DNA of 64,000 nt from Synchiropus splendidus (taxonomy: Eukaryota; Chordata; Actinopteri; Syngnathiformes; Callionymidae). The notes beneath the pieces were generated by a model. The model was not told where the DNA came from and ran no database searches. It worked only from the letters and a program-made list of their open reading frames with translations. Positions 27,701 through 42,700 of this stretch are shown here, one piece after another; within the stretch, counting starts at the first letter, position 1; each line of letters begins with the position of its first letter. A program made the position numbers and the translations under genes. Location: positions 18,230,001-18,294,000 of the forward strand of contig NC_071347.1 in the NCBI RefSeq assembly GCF_027744825.2, given 5' to 3'.

Positions 27701-30700
27701 CTCTAAACATAGATAATTTAAACAAAACTTCCTTCCTTGTCTTTTCCCTCTGAACTCGCAGTAACCCTCCCCTCGACCCCGTTGACTGAGCAGGCCACTT
27801 TAGGAACCCCTGAATTCACTGAACAAATCTTGTTGATCTGGCTCGGCCCTTCAACAGCAAGTATCAAACTGACACCCTGAAGGTTCGCACCAAACTCCAT
27901 CTGATTTACATGTAAGGTCAATGCAGAGGCTGGACTACTGGCGACGACTGTCGTGCTAGAATACGGGTGCGCTGGATGTTGGGAAATTTGGGGTGACAAG
28001 TCGCCGCTTCAGCGTGTTTCAGATGAGACGTTTGTCGCATCAAACACTCAAAAAAAATCTGAACTCCAGTGACAGGTCACGACGTGTAAACCTAAAGAGC
28101 CCAGAGGGGGGGAATTCACGACCGAGACAAAAAAGTTGCTGCAGCGGTTGCACTCTGACCCAGAGACGGGTCTTTTTATAGACTTTGCTGACTGGAAACC
28201 AGCGACCACTCAGGTGCGAACGCCGTGAAAGGTGCCGCCATATTGTGTCTTGTATGAATATACTTTAAGACAGTCCTTTTTAAATAGACTTTTTTTTTAC
28301 TTTCTTTTTTTTATTTGAGGCACTTTAAGTCTTTCTGTTACAAACAAAAACAATGTAAGTAAGTTATCCTTCATTGAAAGTTGATCTAGATTACTTTCTT
28401 TCTTCTTTTCTTTAATGTTAACAAGGACACAATGTTATGCAGAGGTGTACTTTTAATCTTTCTGTAGTAAAATGGTACTATTTACAGAGGCGACGGAGAG
28501 TTGGGGGGTGTGAAATGTTTACTCCTTCCTGGGCTGGTGCAACAGAAAATAATTGAGAAGCACCACTTTACATGACGTTTTCATGACGTCGTCTTTGCCT
28601 TGGCTCTTACTAGGAAACTTTGGAAACATGTCAAAGAACTTTCCTTTTTCGGAAATGAATGGTGAAGGAAAACCTAGTTGGAGTGTGGGTCCCTTCAGAG
28701 TGGAGGTTGTGCGTACAGTCGATCCCTCGATTCCATTGATCTGGGATGTGTGGTTGACCTGGACCTCACCTTGCTGAAGCATCAGAATATTTATGCCTGA
28801 ATTCATTGACCTCTGGGCTGGTATTATGCACTCCTGGCTTGGTGTGTGAAAGATATGATGTATATTCCACTGACTTTTCGAAACCCTAAAGACACAGTTG
28901 TTGTTTGTGAGCGGGTTCAGTTAGCCGGGGTCATGAGCAATGGGAGGTTTGCATCGCCGCCTCCTACGCAGTGGCATATCCTGTACATGCTTCTCCACAC
29001 TCTGCAGGCACCTACTGACAAAACCTCAGCCCAGTCCGTCTTTGTCACGCTGTCATTAACGGTATCCACTAACCTCATTAAGGACCATCACAGTGATACT
29101 TCAGTCTGCGGTTAATGCTTTTCGAAAGCTTTTAATTGCCGCAACAGGAGCCCAGAAGTGACCACGTTGTTGTATAAGAACAGGCTTCTGCTTCTGCCTG
29201 ACTCACCCCGGCGACATGTTGTTCGCTCTCCTTCTGGAATCAAAACTCTGCGGCTGTCGTTTGTGCTCTAACTTCCCACTCTAAAGCCAAATCTCCGAAA
29301 CCTCAGCTTCCGAGCCGCCACCATTATCCACTCAAATTTTCTATCACGCTACGCATCGATTATGTTCTGAGTCCTGTGTTCCACCAATGAATCTGTTCAG
29401 TCCACGTCTGTTGTGTAAAGAAGCAGCTCACCTGTTGCCAGGTCAACGCTGACCCCACTGTCAGCAGCCGTACTGTCTCCAGCTCTCGTTCTTCTTTACA
29501 GTTAAGAAGACGAGACAATGACGGCACCGATGTTGATGAAAAACACTGAATGCATCATGAGGGTGGACATGATCATGGCCGTTTTCCGCGAGTATTTAAC
29601 GGAAAAAATCTCAAAAGACACACACAAAGACCTAAATGCATCCGCAGCTCATGGAACTAAAGTCACGAGTGCAGACGGACATATGAAGTGATGGACCAGT
29701 GAGGACAGCTGCAGATAGGAGAGAGATTTACCTCTACTCATGTAAACTAATGTTTTTGTTCAACACAATAAATGGCAAAATTTCGCTTCTTGATTGGCTA
29801 CTTTCTATTTTGGTTTTATTTTATTTATTTATTATAGCCGTGGAACACAAGTCAACTGGAAAAAATACACAAAAAGTATCTCTGGAATGAAAAGAATGAC
29901 TAAAACGTTTTGAGTAAAACATGACTAAAATACATTGGGTTTTCAGTTGACTATATCTAGACTAAATTATTGTGACTTTTAGTCAACTGAAACTAACTAA
30001 AATGATATGTGAATGACTAAACGTGACAAAGATGAAGAATTAACTTTGCTCCTAGACTAAAACTAAATTGAAAAATGGGTGACAAAACACATGCTTGCGT
30101 TGTAACCTGGCATTGGTGTTGAGGATGCCTGTGTTATCCTCAACACATCTCTCTCCAAAGAGAGAGAAACCCACTTTGACACTGTCAACTGCTCTGCGGT
30201 ATCAATGGCTCTGTCCATGGCTCACCCATAAAAGCCCTGTTTTATTGGTTTATTGGACTTGCCATATCTCCTCTCGCTTGTCTGTGTGATCTACCTCATG
30301 AATTTCTCCATAATTCAGGTGTCTGCATCATCACCTCCACTGCTCCCACACAACACTTCACTCTGTTCCTCAAGCTTCTTCTCCGAATCCCTTTTGTCTC
30401 TGCTTTCACTTAAAAACAGCAGCTCTACTACCTCACGCCTTCATATCTTTCCGTTTCACCTGTTGATCATTGAGCTGTATTTGAAGAAAAAAAATAGTTG
30501 TCTCAGTCATGTTTTTATTCATATCAAATCCACTCTGCTCATATAGATCGACAGGATAAGTGAGAAACCTATATGGTAAATGACAAAAAATGTCAAAATG
30601 GCGTTCAAACTCAGGTCAGACTGTAATATAAATGGGCACCACTTCACCCATGTTGAAATTATCTCTTATTTGAAAAAAAAAATAGCAGAAACTTCAAGCA

Positions 30701-33700
30701 CTTCGACGAGAGAGGAAATGACAACTTGACAGCTGAAGGTAAAAGGACTGAATCTGACTGAAATAAACGGCAAACTGTCAAAAACATTCATTTCCCAAGA
30801 CAGAAATTTGCCATCTGTCATAACTTTAAAACATCGGCGAGACAGGGAGAGTGTAGAGAAACTGAAAGTCTGGTTACATTCTGCTACTTCATTGTCCTCA
30901 CAGCTATTGTTCTTTAAGACGCAATAGAACAGATGAACTCGACAATTGGAGCCTGGAGGTGCGAGGCAGCCCAGCTCCAAAGAGTCATTACACTCTTCAT
31001 CTAGACCTGCTAGAGTGTTGCTGTTTTTAAACACACTGAGGCATGGACATGTAAAGTTGAGGGTTCAAAGATGTATGGAGAGAGGATGTTGTATGGATCT
31101 AAGTAATTTCAGAAGTGTGCGCCAAGCTGATGGTGGCCGACGGAGCACTTTCACGCAGACACACACACTCACACACAGTGCGTTCTATTGAGCCCGCCCA
31201 CGTTCATACAAGAGCGGGACTGGTAACTGAACGGGGAGCGTGCTCTGCTGCTCTGATATACAGCTGGGCCCTTGGAGTAGCTTTCAGTTGCATGAAGGTT
31301 GGTGAGCCCTGTACTTTACTTCTTCTTTTTCTTCTGGCTTCTCCCTTCACGTGTGGCCACAGTGGATCATCTTCCTCCATCTCCCCCTGTCCTCTGCTTC
31401 CTCTTCTCTCAAACCTACAAACCTCATGTCCTCCTTCACCACCTCCATCAATCTCCTCTTTGACCTTCCTCTCCACCTTCTGCCTGGCAGTTCCAACCTC
31501 AACATCTCCATCTACCAATGTACTGGCTCTCTCTCCTCTGTACATGTCCAAACCATCTCCATCTAGCCTCTCTGACTTGGTCTCCTAAACACCTGAGCAC
31601 ATGTGCTGTCCCTCTGATCTACTGCTTCCTGATCCTAACAATTTTCCGAAAAGTTATGAAAGCAGAAGAAGCCTGGCAACAAGTTTAAACATCTTTAACA
31701 ACTTCATTTCTTCCTTCAGTGTTGGATTAGAAGAGTTCAACTCAGAATCGTGTCGTGGTTCTTAAGACCGGTCTTAGTCTCAAGATAGGACCAAAACCAC
31801 ATGGTCAAAATCTCGGTGTTGTCTCGGCATCAACTGCATTTAGACTCAATCTCTTTTTTATGTTAAACCCAGAACAATTAGTCTTCTGTTTTTGAAGATC
31901 CACCACCTGAATGCTACAGTCAGGCCCATAAAATGACCCTTGTTTATGCCAGAGATGGGAGGAATAGAGAGCTCTGGCTGTGAGAGTGTCAAGCTAGCAT
32001 TAATGTACTCAATAATTACCCTCACCAGCCATGGAGGTTATGAATTATGGTCTCCGTCCGTCCATTTGTGAACCGAATACCTCCAAAATGAAGCAATATG
32101 TTTCAATGAAACTGTCAGCGTTGATAAGAAATGAACTACCTTTGATTTCAGTGGTGGTCTGTCAGTTCATTCTGGATTTATGATGGCCAAAAGACTCGGA
32201 CTTGGTCAGAGACAAATAAAAGCGCGGCGCAAACATAAACACAAGTAACATCCGACTTATGACCTGCTCGACTTACGTCCACTCGTACTTACGACCACGG
32301 CCAGCAGATGCTTTTTTTTTTATTTTTTTTATCATGTCTGGCACCGCAGCACGTAGCAGCCTGGCAACGCGTACGACCGTTACGGCAGCACAGTATCCCA
32401 GCATCTCACTCTCACTCAGCCATCTACCACTACAGTAGGACCTATGACCCTCGCGTCGGCTATTTTGAATGGCATTGGACTTACGTCCAATCTGACTTAC
32501 GACCAGTTGGTCGGAACCGATCCCGGTCGTATGTCGGATGTTACTTGTATAATCATGTAAACAATGTGTCAACGTAGCTTCGCTGGATTGTGTCTTTGTC
32601 TTCACAAGCTTCAAAAATCTTAATTTATGTGAGCTAGCCTAGAAAGACCTGTAATCCTCTGTGATCCTCCACGTTACGCGCGTCTCACTTTTGTCCGTCG
32701 TGAATTATTCAAATGCTAATCAGCTGGTTGGCAGTTTCGACTCCTGCGGCACATCTAACATCTGATTTAATTGACATAAAATGATTAGCACAAATTAGCG
32801 TCTACATGCTAAGGAGTTGTCCATGCATTCTGTCTGACTCTGTTTACAAGGACATGAACAGCTGTGGCAGAGTTGGCTACAGGCCAAACATCAATGTGTT
32901 GAATTTTAGTTTTTTCTTAAAAAAAAAAATCAAAAGTTTCCATTGTGCACCAATACTGAAATAAATGAAACCATCCAGTTTGTTTCATTGTAAGAACATA
33001 GTGATGTAGCCCAAACACAGCACACGAGAGAAGAAAAAAACTGTTGAGCATCTGTTTTTCAGCAGCTGCTTTGAAACATCTATGGGTGAGTTGGATATTT
33101 GGACCGTCTCCTCTGAAGTCGGAGTCGATGGAGCCACATTTAATGGGTTCAAAAGCCTGTGCTTGGGGTCACAGCGCTTTAACTTCCGTCTCCTTGTCGC
33201 CTGGAAAACCGCTGTTTTGAACAAGATGCTGCAGGTGTTGGACGATGAATGTTTCAACGTCAAGCAGCGAAATTGCGGCTGTTCTGGAGCCTTCAACCAT
33301 CTGAGCCCGTTTCATATTTCTTTTGATAAAAGTTCACTTTCTGCCTCTTTGTGTGGAAAGTTGGTGAGGGGTAGACCTTCCTTCTTAGAGGAGGATCAGA
33401 GGTTGCATGAGGTCGGAGTGAGAAGTCTAAAATTCCAGTGTTTTGCTGACAAAACTCACCACATAAATGAATTTATTTGGTGATTTTTACAGTTTCAAAA
33501 AGGGAATGTTTTGGTTTGGTTAGTACATGGAATTTTTCTGACTCTGAAACAGCAAGAGTAATGTATAGAACACATGGAAACATGTGCTCAGTGATGGTTT
33601 AAACAGACAGGTACAACTTTGTGCGTAAAGGGAACATAAATACTTCCATGTACAAATACTACAGCAACACTTCTACTTCCCAATGTTTCTCTCTGGTATT

Positions 33701-36700
33701 GGTTTGTCGTACACTGGTCTTTCAAAGTGCTGGTGGCCACAGGGCAATAAAAGTTGGTAGTGAGTCAAATACTCAGTGTTAGTTTCTAGTTGCGTTTTGT
33801 TCTTAGTGTGTGATAGGTTAAAATCTTCTTGAATAACCATAGGCTTTGTTTCATGCTCTTTGTAGATAGCTACAAAAAGGACTCTTTTGGGTCAGTAGCA
33901 CTCAGGTTTTATCCAATATTAAATGTATCAAAATATATTTTTAGCATTTCAAATTCAAATTAGTGGAACAGCAGGTGGCAGTCTACAGGATCCACCAGCG
34001 GAATGTTACCTCCTGCTATGAGAATTTCCAGATTTCTTTTTTTTTTATCCATTCATAACGTTGAGTTCTTTTTCTGTCAGCCGGACCAACTTTCCATGCG
34101 GAGGGATAATAAAAACGAATGGGCGCAAAATGCCTTGACTGAAATAGATGATCTCCATGGCCACCACTGTAGACTCAACCTTTTCAAACCGCTTCCTCAA
34201 GCTGCAGTTGTACGCTGTTATCTGCCTCAGTGTAATAGGCGTAAGGTGAGGGACACAAAGAACGAGAAAGAAGATCTCACATGACCATTGCAGTGCTGAA
34301 AGAGACACCCTGTCATTCACACTTGGGGACATGCTGTCGCGCTCAGGGAGGAGGAAACCCATCATTTCTCTCAAAGGAGAAGGCTCCAATAGTCGGGATA
34401 AAAGAAATTCTAGCTCACCTTGATCTCTCATCACGCTGCCTTCAGAGTGTCATTTAGACTCATCCCACGGAAAAACGTGTTGAATGACAAGGTTTAGCCT
34501 GAAATAAAGCAGAGCACCTTAGCAAACTGAAACGTCCCCCTTCAGCTCCTAAACTTGGACAAGTGTGCGATGTTAATACAGAGTTTAGAAACAATAAATA
34601 ACCGCAATCGAGGTCTACAAGCACCGTGGCATTGAGAGGGTCCCGGACTCTGTTTTTATGGAGTTCATGTCTGGAAATGATTCTCCTGACGCTTGTCCAA
34701 GCCACTGAGTCGCACCAGGGTTGTTTTTTTTTTTGGCACATCTTAACAGTGTCATAAAGGCTGTTGCTGCCTTTTACTGACAATCAGGCCAGCAAATAAA
34801 AGAAAAAGGCCCAATTACTGGTAATAAAAGACTCAAAATAAGGAAAGACATGTCCTCTGCTGAGCTCTCAAAAGCAGAAGTGTTACAGACCATCTTTGGT
34901 GCGTTGAGCTCTTGGCAAATTGAAAAGTTTCGTCAGCAAACCAAGGCTTAATTTGAGGCTCAATATTCCTTCCTTTATTATCAGTGATGCGAGAGTAAAA
35001 TGTACTCACCTGAGACTTTGTTGTTAAAACGCACAGAGCTCCTGACTCCTAAAATAAAACACGTGAGAGGCATCTGCAGACCAAACACACCTCTTTTCTT
35101 CCGCTCATCCTGAGTGTGTATGGAACACTGTGCACAGGGCCCCGCGGGTCCCGGGGTCACAAGGTCATCCAAGCTAAAATGAAAATAGCAAAACAATGAG
35201 AAAGGTGACCTGTGAGGTTTTTCAGGAAACAGCCCAGAAAAAGCGTGCGACTATAGATGAATCATGAATGAACACGTATGAAGAAGCACAAAATTACTGT
35301 CATTTCCAGATTATAAGACGCTACTTTTTTCTCATGGTCTGAACCCTGAAGTTTATACAACGACGCAGTTAATATATGGATTTTTACAGGCTGAAGAGCT
35401 TCATACTGCCAAAATATTGAGCCCTGTCACATCGAACTGATGAAATCTCAGCCGTTTTATTGACCCTAAAGAACTCAAAATGCGCTGTTTTTGCCAGCAA
35501 CAGTTTTCAGGCTACAACCTTTTGAAACAGTGATATCAATGATATTTCACTGAAAACAGTGTTTTTAGTGTTTGTAGTATTGTTTACATTTGATGGCTAC
35601 TTTTAGTGATCTAAAATATAAAACACTTGTTGAGGTTTTTTCTCTGCTACATAATTCATCCAGTTTCATATACTTGATGTCTTCCGTGTGTGTCCATTGA
35701 TATCTATAGGCTTCACTGGCAGTGGATCAGTGCACAGCTGGTTTAGTGTGTAAAACCAAGACCACCATTACCAATGTGCGTACGACCTTTTCCAAGACGT
35801 TGGGTTCGCTTCACCAGTCCATCTTTTCTGTTTTAATCGCTCCTCTGGTGAGCTGGTCCTGGTGCGTCCATAAAGATATTCATCCTTCGGGGGCTTCTAC
35901 CTTTTCCTTCCCTTCTTTTATTCGACACTGCGAGGGGCTTTCCTGCTGTGGCAGCAAGAAAGCCCCTCGCAGTGTGGAATCAATGGCTCGGGCATCCAAC
36001 TGGGATTTGCTGGCGACATGGGTCTGTGTGTGTAGATGATGGGGTGGATGTTTGCTCTTCTATTGAGGGCGCAGGGTGAGATATGATCACGAGCCATGAA
36101 CCATGGTGGGGTGGTGTGAGAGGGTCACTTCTCTGTGGTGACAACTTCACCACAAATACCCCCGACACGGTTGCCAGAGTTCAACTGAATTTCCTTGACA
36201 TCCTTCCATACTTACTGAAATATGGAATTATGGAAGTCGATCAGAAGGAAGTTTTATTTGGACTGGGCCAAATTAGGTTATTATTAATAATAATAATAAT
36301 AATAATAGAAGACAGAGATTAAGAGTAAGAATAATAACACTAATTTCCAGACTATAAGATGCAACTTTTTTCTCATGGTCTGAACCCAGCAGCTTATACA
36401 ATGGCGTGGCTAATATATGGATTTTTACAGGCTGAAGAGCGTCATGCTGCCAAAATATTGAGCCTCCATGAATTCAGAGGCATTCTATAGACCTTAAGGT
36501 GCTCAAAATGTGCTGTTTTCACCCATGTGTCCGCAGCTCCGCCCACAGATTCGATCTCCTGGAGGACTGGAGATAAGAAGCAGCAGCTGAGACCCGCTGT
36601 GGTGTCTGAACTTCGAACACACGAGACACTCATTTTGAGCACTTTAATGTCAATAAAAGATGTGAGGAGCTCATGATTTCAGTTCAGAACATTGCTGAGT

Positions 36701-39700
36701 TTGTTTCAAGACTTGATGCTGGACCCCGTTTTCAAAACTTGTTTAGAAGTGATCCTCATGCATTTTTAAGCCAGGTGCATCACTGACCTTTCTATGGCGA
36801 ATGGAGCTTGACCTGTTGACCAGCGTAGGTTGCATTGCCTTTACCAACTCCTCACTTCATCTTTGAAATTGACTGTTGAGCCATTAAACTTGCAAATCCT
36901 TTTCATGCAAAGTAGCTTTTTTTCCCTTGACTTCTGATCCTCCAACATTATTCTGACGCCCTTTTGCTTTGACCCCATCTGCAACGTCTTCGCATTCATG
37001 ATATTATATTGACGTTCACTGAAGGGAAAACTAACGTGTGAATTGTGTTGAAAGAGTTCTGCACTTCAGCTTTGGTTTTACTTCTGACAGCAGGAAAAAA
37101 ACAGCACTCAGTGTGCCTCCGAAGAGCCGGAGGTCTGTTTGTGCTCCTTCTATTCCCCGGGAGACAGAAGGGGTCGACCCTTCCAGCTTGTTTCTCATTT
37201 TGTAACCGTCGCCTTTGACTCGCTGAAGAATGACCTCCAGAGTGAAGGGTTTCACCTCCAGCGAAAAGAAAGGCATCCGATACTAAAAGCTTCACATGAA
37301 AAACTTCATCGCTGAGGTCCAGTATTTTTATTTATGGGTGGCAAGAGCCAATCAACATGGACTGGGTCCATTTGTTTTGATCCTTGCTGAGGTGATGCGA
37401 TAAAATCCACTCCAGCTTTGAGGGTTAACATGTCAGTCAGTGTTCATGCAGGTGTTTTCTGAGCACGTCTCGTGAGTGGTTTCTAGAGGTGAATGCGGCT
37501 ATTATTGTGCATTAACCGCCTGTGTTTTCCCACACACTCACTGGGAAACAGAACAATGTGATGGATGTGATTTTGTAATTCCAAATTTCTGCTCTTAGAA
37601 AGGCTTCATCTATAGACAGTATTGGAACAAAGTCAGGTCTTGGTCATTGTTGTGGCTCACAAGCTTCAAACAGCAGGTCCTTTACTCACAACTGCTTTGG
37701 AAGCTGTTTACCAATGAGCTTTGCTAATACAGCCGTGAAGACTTTATACTGAACAAGTATATGACACTTGAATGTAGGATTAGACTTAAAAAGAAGACTA
37801 CAGGAAAAGCACTGACTGACTTCTATGTTGCTTGTATATTGTTCAATATAAGAGAGTCCTATACTGTATCTGTGGAGCATGAAGGTGAAGGACAACCTAC
37901 TGCAAAGTATGTACTAAATTAAGACTTGAAACTGCTTTTCTAACTACACAAATCTTCTCTATAAACTCCAATCCTATCCTCCGTGAACATAAGATTCAGA
38001 TCGAGGGAGTCTTCCTCACATTTTAAAGCCTGCCACACCATTAAACCAGCTTGCCAAGAACGCTGTGTCATCACTTTCGCCTTACTTTCCACTTCCTCCC
38101 TGCAACAAAATTACTATAATCATCTGCAGCAAGCCATTTTGAGCCCCATTTCGAGTGGTCCACTTGGACAGCAATAGGAAAGAGTGATAAAAAACAACAT
38201 AATAGCAATTCTTAACCTTTTTATAAAAGAGACTCCCAGCATCAATTCATTCTTGCGTTTTGTAGTGACTTTGACTCTTAAATCTTGGGTCGCTCCACTG
38301 TCTCCACAGTTATGGCGAATATAATCTCCATGGCCTCTGATTCATGTTACATCAAGTACAGTCCAACTTTGGTTTTGGAACGTCCCAGATTTCTAATAAA
38401 TCGGAGTTCGAACGAAATATTTGCTTCTGAATTCGAACGAAAATCCAGAAAAAACATAACAGGCGCGGACCGATCAGCTGACCCACGACGCACTTTGTTA
38501 TTGTGTATAACGCAGCCTCTGTATGCAGAAGCGCCCCTGTTTCTTCTTCATATTGAGGTGTAGAACCTTTCCTGTCTCCACACTGGACCGTGTCACAGGG
38601 GAGGCGCTCGCTCTCCACACCTCCGAGGCTCCACTCCAGGGTTTGATGTCCTGTTGTGGGCTGGAGCTGGGACAGGGATGAGGCGAGTCTGGGACAGAGC
38701 GTGACTTGGTTTATGACTTTGTCACAGCCAAACTGCACAGAAGCGCACATTCAGAGCTGGACACGCACCGGGCACCTCTTCACTTCTGGAGAGACGTCAC
38801 TCACTCGGCAACCCCTCCCACATGCAGCGGCCACACACATAGAGGAACAGCCACCTGCAGCAGACACTCTACATTCACTCCCACAAAAGACTATTTTAAG
38901 GCTTGGAACGTTTCTTTTTCCATTCATTGTAATGGGAAAAATCCATTCAGATTTCAGCACCTCTCGCCTTATGCTCTCATTTAATTTTGGTTGGCTTCAT
39001 ATTTATTTCATTTTCCGATAGCTCTGTCCTTATTTCACACGTTTATCTCTTGACCCTCAAAACTGTCCACTTTCCTGTCGTCCATAGCAACAACCTTGAT
39101 GACCATCGGAGCAAACAATGGCTCTGTAATGAAATAGCGGAAGACATAATCCTAAATTCATTCTGTTGAGAAATGGCCAGCGTTTTACAAACAATACTGT
39201 ATTTCTATCGTAGTGAAGGCAGCATGGCGGTGTAGCCGTACAGCAGGACTCCACTTTGAGGCCACTCCTGGAGTAAACCTGGGAGGGATGGCAGGCGTCC
39301 TCGGGCGTGTGTTTCTGAAAGTAATACTGTATGTTGTTGTAATGTACCTTTGCTTTGAGTTCACCCCTTCAACTGTTGTTATTGTGTTGACAATAAACCT
39401 GCACTGTTGCATAAGGACAGTAGTTGTACTGGGTGAAATTGACTCCACTCACTCACCACCGACGCCTTAGACGTCCAAACACTGTCTCTGAGTGGTGCTG
39501 TGATGATCCAAGAGGGGTAGGAGAAGTGAACTTAAAGGACATGAACCTTTGAGTTAAAGGACAGCAGAGCAGAGTGACTCAAAGTTGCCTCTGGGAGTGT
39601 TAGTGTTGCTGTGAAGGAGGTTTAAATCCGAGACAATGTGGCTAGAATTCCAGTGCTACCAGTGGAAGCAACCGTGGTCTTTCTGCCTGTGTTACTGTTC

Positions 39701-42700
39701 CACCTTTTTGCATGCCTTGTTTACGCTTTTGTGATCCAGGGTTGCTGATGACAACATGTCTAGCGTCATGTAAACAAACCAAGTCTGAAAAACAGAAGCC
39801 TCTTGCGCAAAGCTACTCTCAAAGAGTCTGAACTGCTTCACATGGCTGTGTAATGTGCACCTGTAACTATCACGGCGGGATGAAAATGCTGGTTAGTCAA
39901 TGGCGTGTGGGATGAAAGCACAGAGCAGAGGTGTTGAAATGAAGGGCTCAGATGATGATGTCTCTCAACATAATACTCATCTTTGTCTCTTTGTGTGAGA
40001 ATCATTCATTTTCCTCACTTGTCTCACTGTCTGAGTCACCGTAAAGTGAAGCAAAAAGAGACTTTTGTTTGGACTACAACCAGGAGCTGGATGATGTAAA
40101 GACTGTGGTGATGGATGTGGACCTCCATCATCTTCCCAATGCTGTGCTGCACCTCTGTCTCCTGGGATAGTCCTCACCCTGGAGCTCAAGTTGGAACTGA
40201 GCTTCAGCTCCTTCTTCACAGAGGTCTGACAGAGGATGTGCTTTCTGTGGCAGCTGAAGAAGCTCGATCTTCCAAGGACACTTCTACACTACCATCAATG
40301 CAAAGCTGCTACAACTCCTAGAGACAAGAGCAGACTACAGCACATCTTCTCCTCAGCGGAGATGGTGAAAGGCTGCAATCTTCCATCCATGTAGGACATT
40401 TACATCTCCAGAAGTCTGACCAACCCTCTGGTAGAAGGCTGAGGACCACAGCTTACAGCTGCAAAAACACTCCCCTATCTGTCAAAGCATTATTCTGGCT
40501 GTTCATCCTCACAGGATTTTACTCCATTTTCCTTGCATTTAGTTAAATTTCTTCACCTGTTTATTCCCGATTGCATGTGCACAGCCCTATATAGGCAATA
40601 AAACTGAATCTGATGAAAAACATCTGAGCCATTTTAACAAATATATTCCAAAGGTAGACTCTTTTATCCTCTCTATAATCCATCTAGTTTCAAGACTCCT
40701 TGTTGTTCTGTGTCAATGCAGATGTTCATATTCCACAACGTGACGATCACGGTCCCCGAGAACTTCACCCAGTGCACCACTCACGGCAGCTTCGTGGAGC
40801 ACTGGCAGGAGACTCTCTACAACATGTTCACCTTCGCGTGCCTCTTCCTCCTCCCCCTGGTCATCATGATCTTCTGCTACACCAGGATCCTCATCGAGAT
40901 CTCCAGCCGCATGGCTCGGAATACCTGTGAGTCTCTGTGCACATATATTTATATATATTCAAGAGAGAAAAATCTGTGTATTTACACATCAAACAACAGT
41001 ACTATTATTATTCATAACCTCATAGATATTGGACACTGTTTTTATTGCTTTGATTGATGACACCGTGGCGTCTTTTATTACATGTCTTTGAGTTGAATAA
41101 TTTGCATGACATTGGTTTTCTGGTGATAAAATAAGCATTTTATTATATAGTAATCACAAATTTATGCATTCGACTCTCAAGGGTAAAGATGGAGATGACA
41201 CTCGAGGTGATGTGGAAGCAGCTCAAACCTCTTTTGAATTATTATGAGGTACATAAAAAACAAAGTGTATCAAATCACTTTTTTAGTCATTACTTTGTTA
41301 TTATATTATATTATATTATATTATATTATATTATATTATATTATATTATATTATATTATATTATATTAATCTCAGAACCTTTTCATTTGTTACAAAAATA
41401 ATCTCTTTATCATCTTTATCATGTTGTGCTTTTTTTCTGTCTTTTCTTTTTAAACCCCAAAATGAACCACTTAACTGTCTTTATATTCAAATCCCTCCAA
41501 TCTTACTCATGCAGTTTTACAATGAATTCTAACGTTATAGTTGTGCCTTTATAAAATGCCATGGAAACACAGGGTAAAAATAGTGTTTCCTGATTTAAAA
41601 AATATCCGTCTGAGGTCATGTGACAATGGAAGCTGCCTGTGGCTCATTACCGACACATTACACTTTCTCAAGTCTAATTACTTTTGCCACCAACCTGTTA
41701 AATTAAGCCACAACAATTGTTGCATCTGAACTCATTAAAACGTGACAAGTTTGAAGACCATGCCTCCAGCCTTGTATCTTATTTTAAACTAGGCCGAGAT
41801 GTGCAGGGCTGTCAGTGATGGATGGGACGGTGGAGACGTGTTGGAACGCAACCCGAGTATACAAGTTAAGACGGAAGCGGTGTGTTTTGCAGTGTCGAAC
41901 AAACAAACAAAAGCGCAAGCTGTGTTTCTGACTTATTTCTAGTTCAGAATAGCAATACTGCAATAGAGAGTCACCATTAAGCTATGCGTAAACATGCTGT
42001 ATGGCGTGATCATGTACGGTCCACAAAGTGGGTTCTGTTGAATTAGAATGCCAAATAAGTGTAGAACTGAATGTGAAGTGTTGCGCGAAGCAAGTACCGG
42101 ATTGTCTCGATGGCGTCACAAGAGTTCGATCCCGACATCGCTTCCTATAGCTGCAGGCTTATTTACAAGCTCTTCAGCTTCAGTACCATAGATACGATGC
42201 TGAAGCATTGTGTGTTTATTAAACTAATATTGTATGTTGTTGCCATGCTACTGAGCCTAAAAGATGATGTGCCATAAGAAATGGGTGAAGCCACTCTCAG
42301 CGTCAATGTATAGTTTCAGGATATTTGCTTGTGGCGCTGCTGCTGGTCAAATAGTGTCATTGCAAACTGTCATAAAGCTTCGCAGTCCCCGTGCCAAGCG
42401 ACTGCAAGTCTGATAGTTTACCCACACGTGTCATATATATCATACCGTTCACCCTTCTATGGAAGGGATAAAACCCAATTCATGTTTATCTTAATGTTTA
42501 AAACTGTTTTATGACTCATCACTGTGAAGGAGCCAACCAATCTCCATCTCTAATTCCCCCCTAATACCCTTCACCCTCTCACAAACTCAGAGTCAGCGCT
42601 TCTAAAACAACGTGGTTTGAGTAAAGCGAAGTCCCTGGTCCACATCAACCTGCTCATCCTCCTCAAAATAATATTGCGCACGACTCCCTCCGCTTCCGTG

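Larger units (their letters stand above)
18131..40721 (+). other. gnrhr: gnrhr intron 1 (22.6 kb)
   Basis: The intron is bounded by GTAAGA at the 5' end and TGTCAATGCAG at the 3' end, phase 0. It is filled with simple repeats and mobile-element pieces, listed separately. No embedded coding exon could be recognised on either strand; all longer open frames lack known motifs, and several read through repeats. Confidence 0.93.

Noticed and set aside
31115..31588. Ser/Pro-rich 157-codon plus-strand frame
   Set aside because: It is the complement of a LINE C-terminal fragment on the minus strand.
42060..42135. Possible tRNA gene with GAGTTCGATCCC B-box
   Set aside because: No convincing A-box or acceptor stem; at most a relic.
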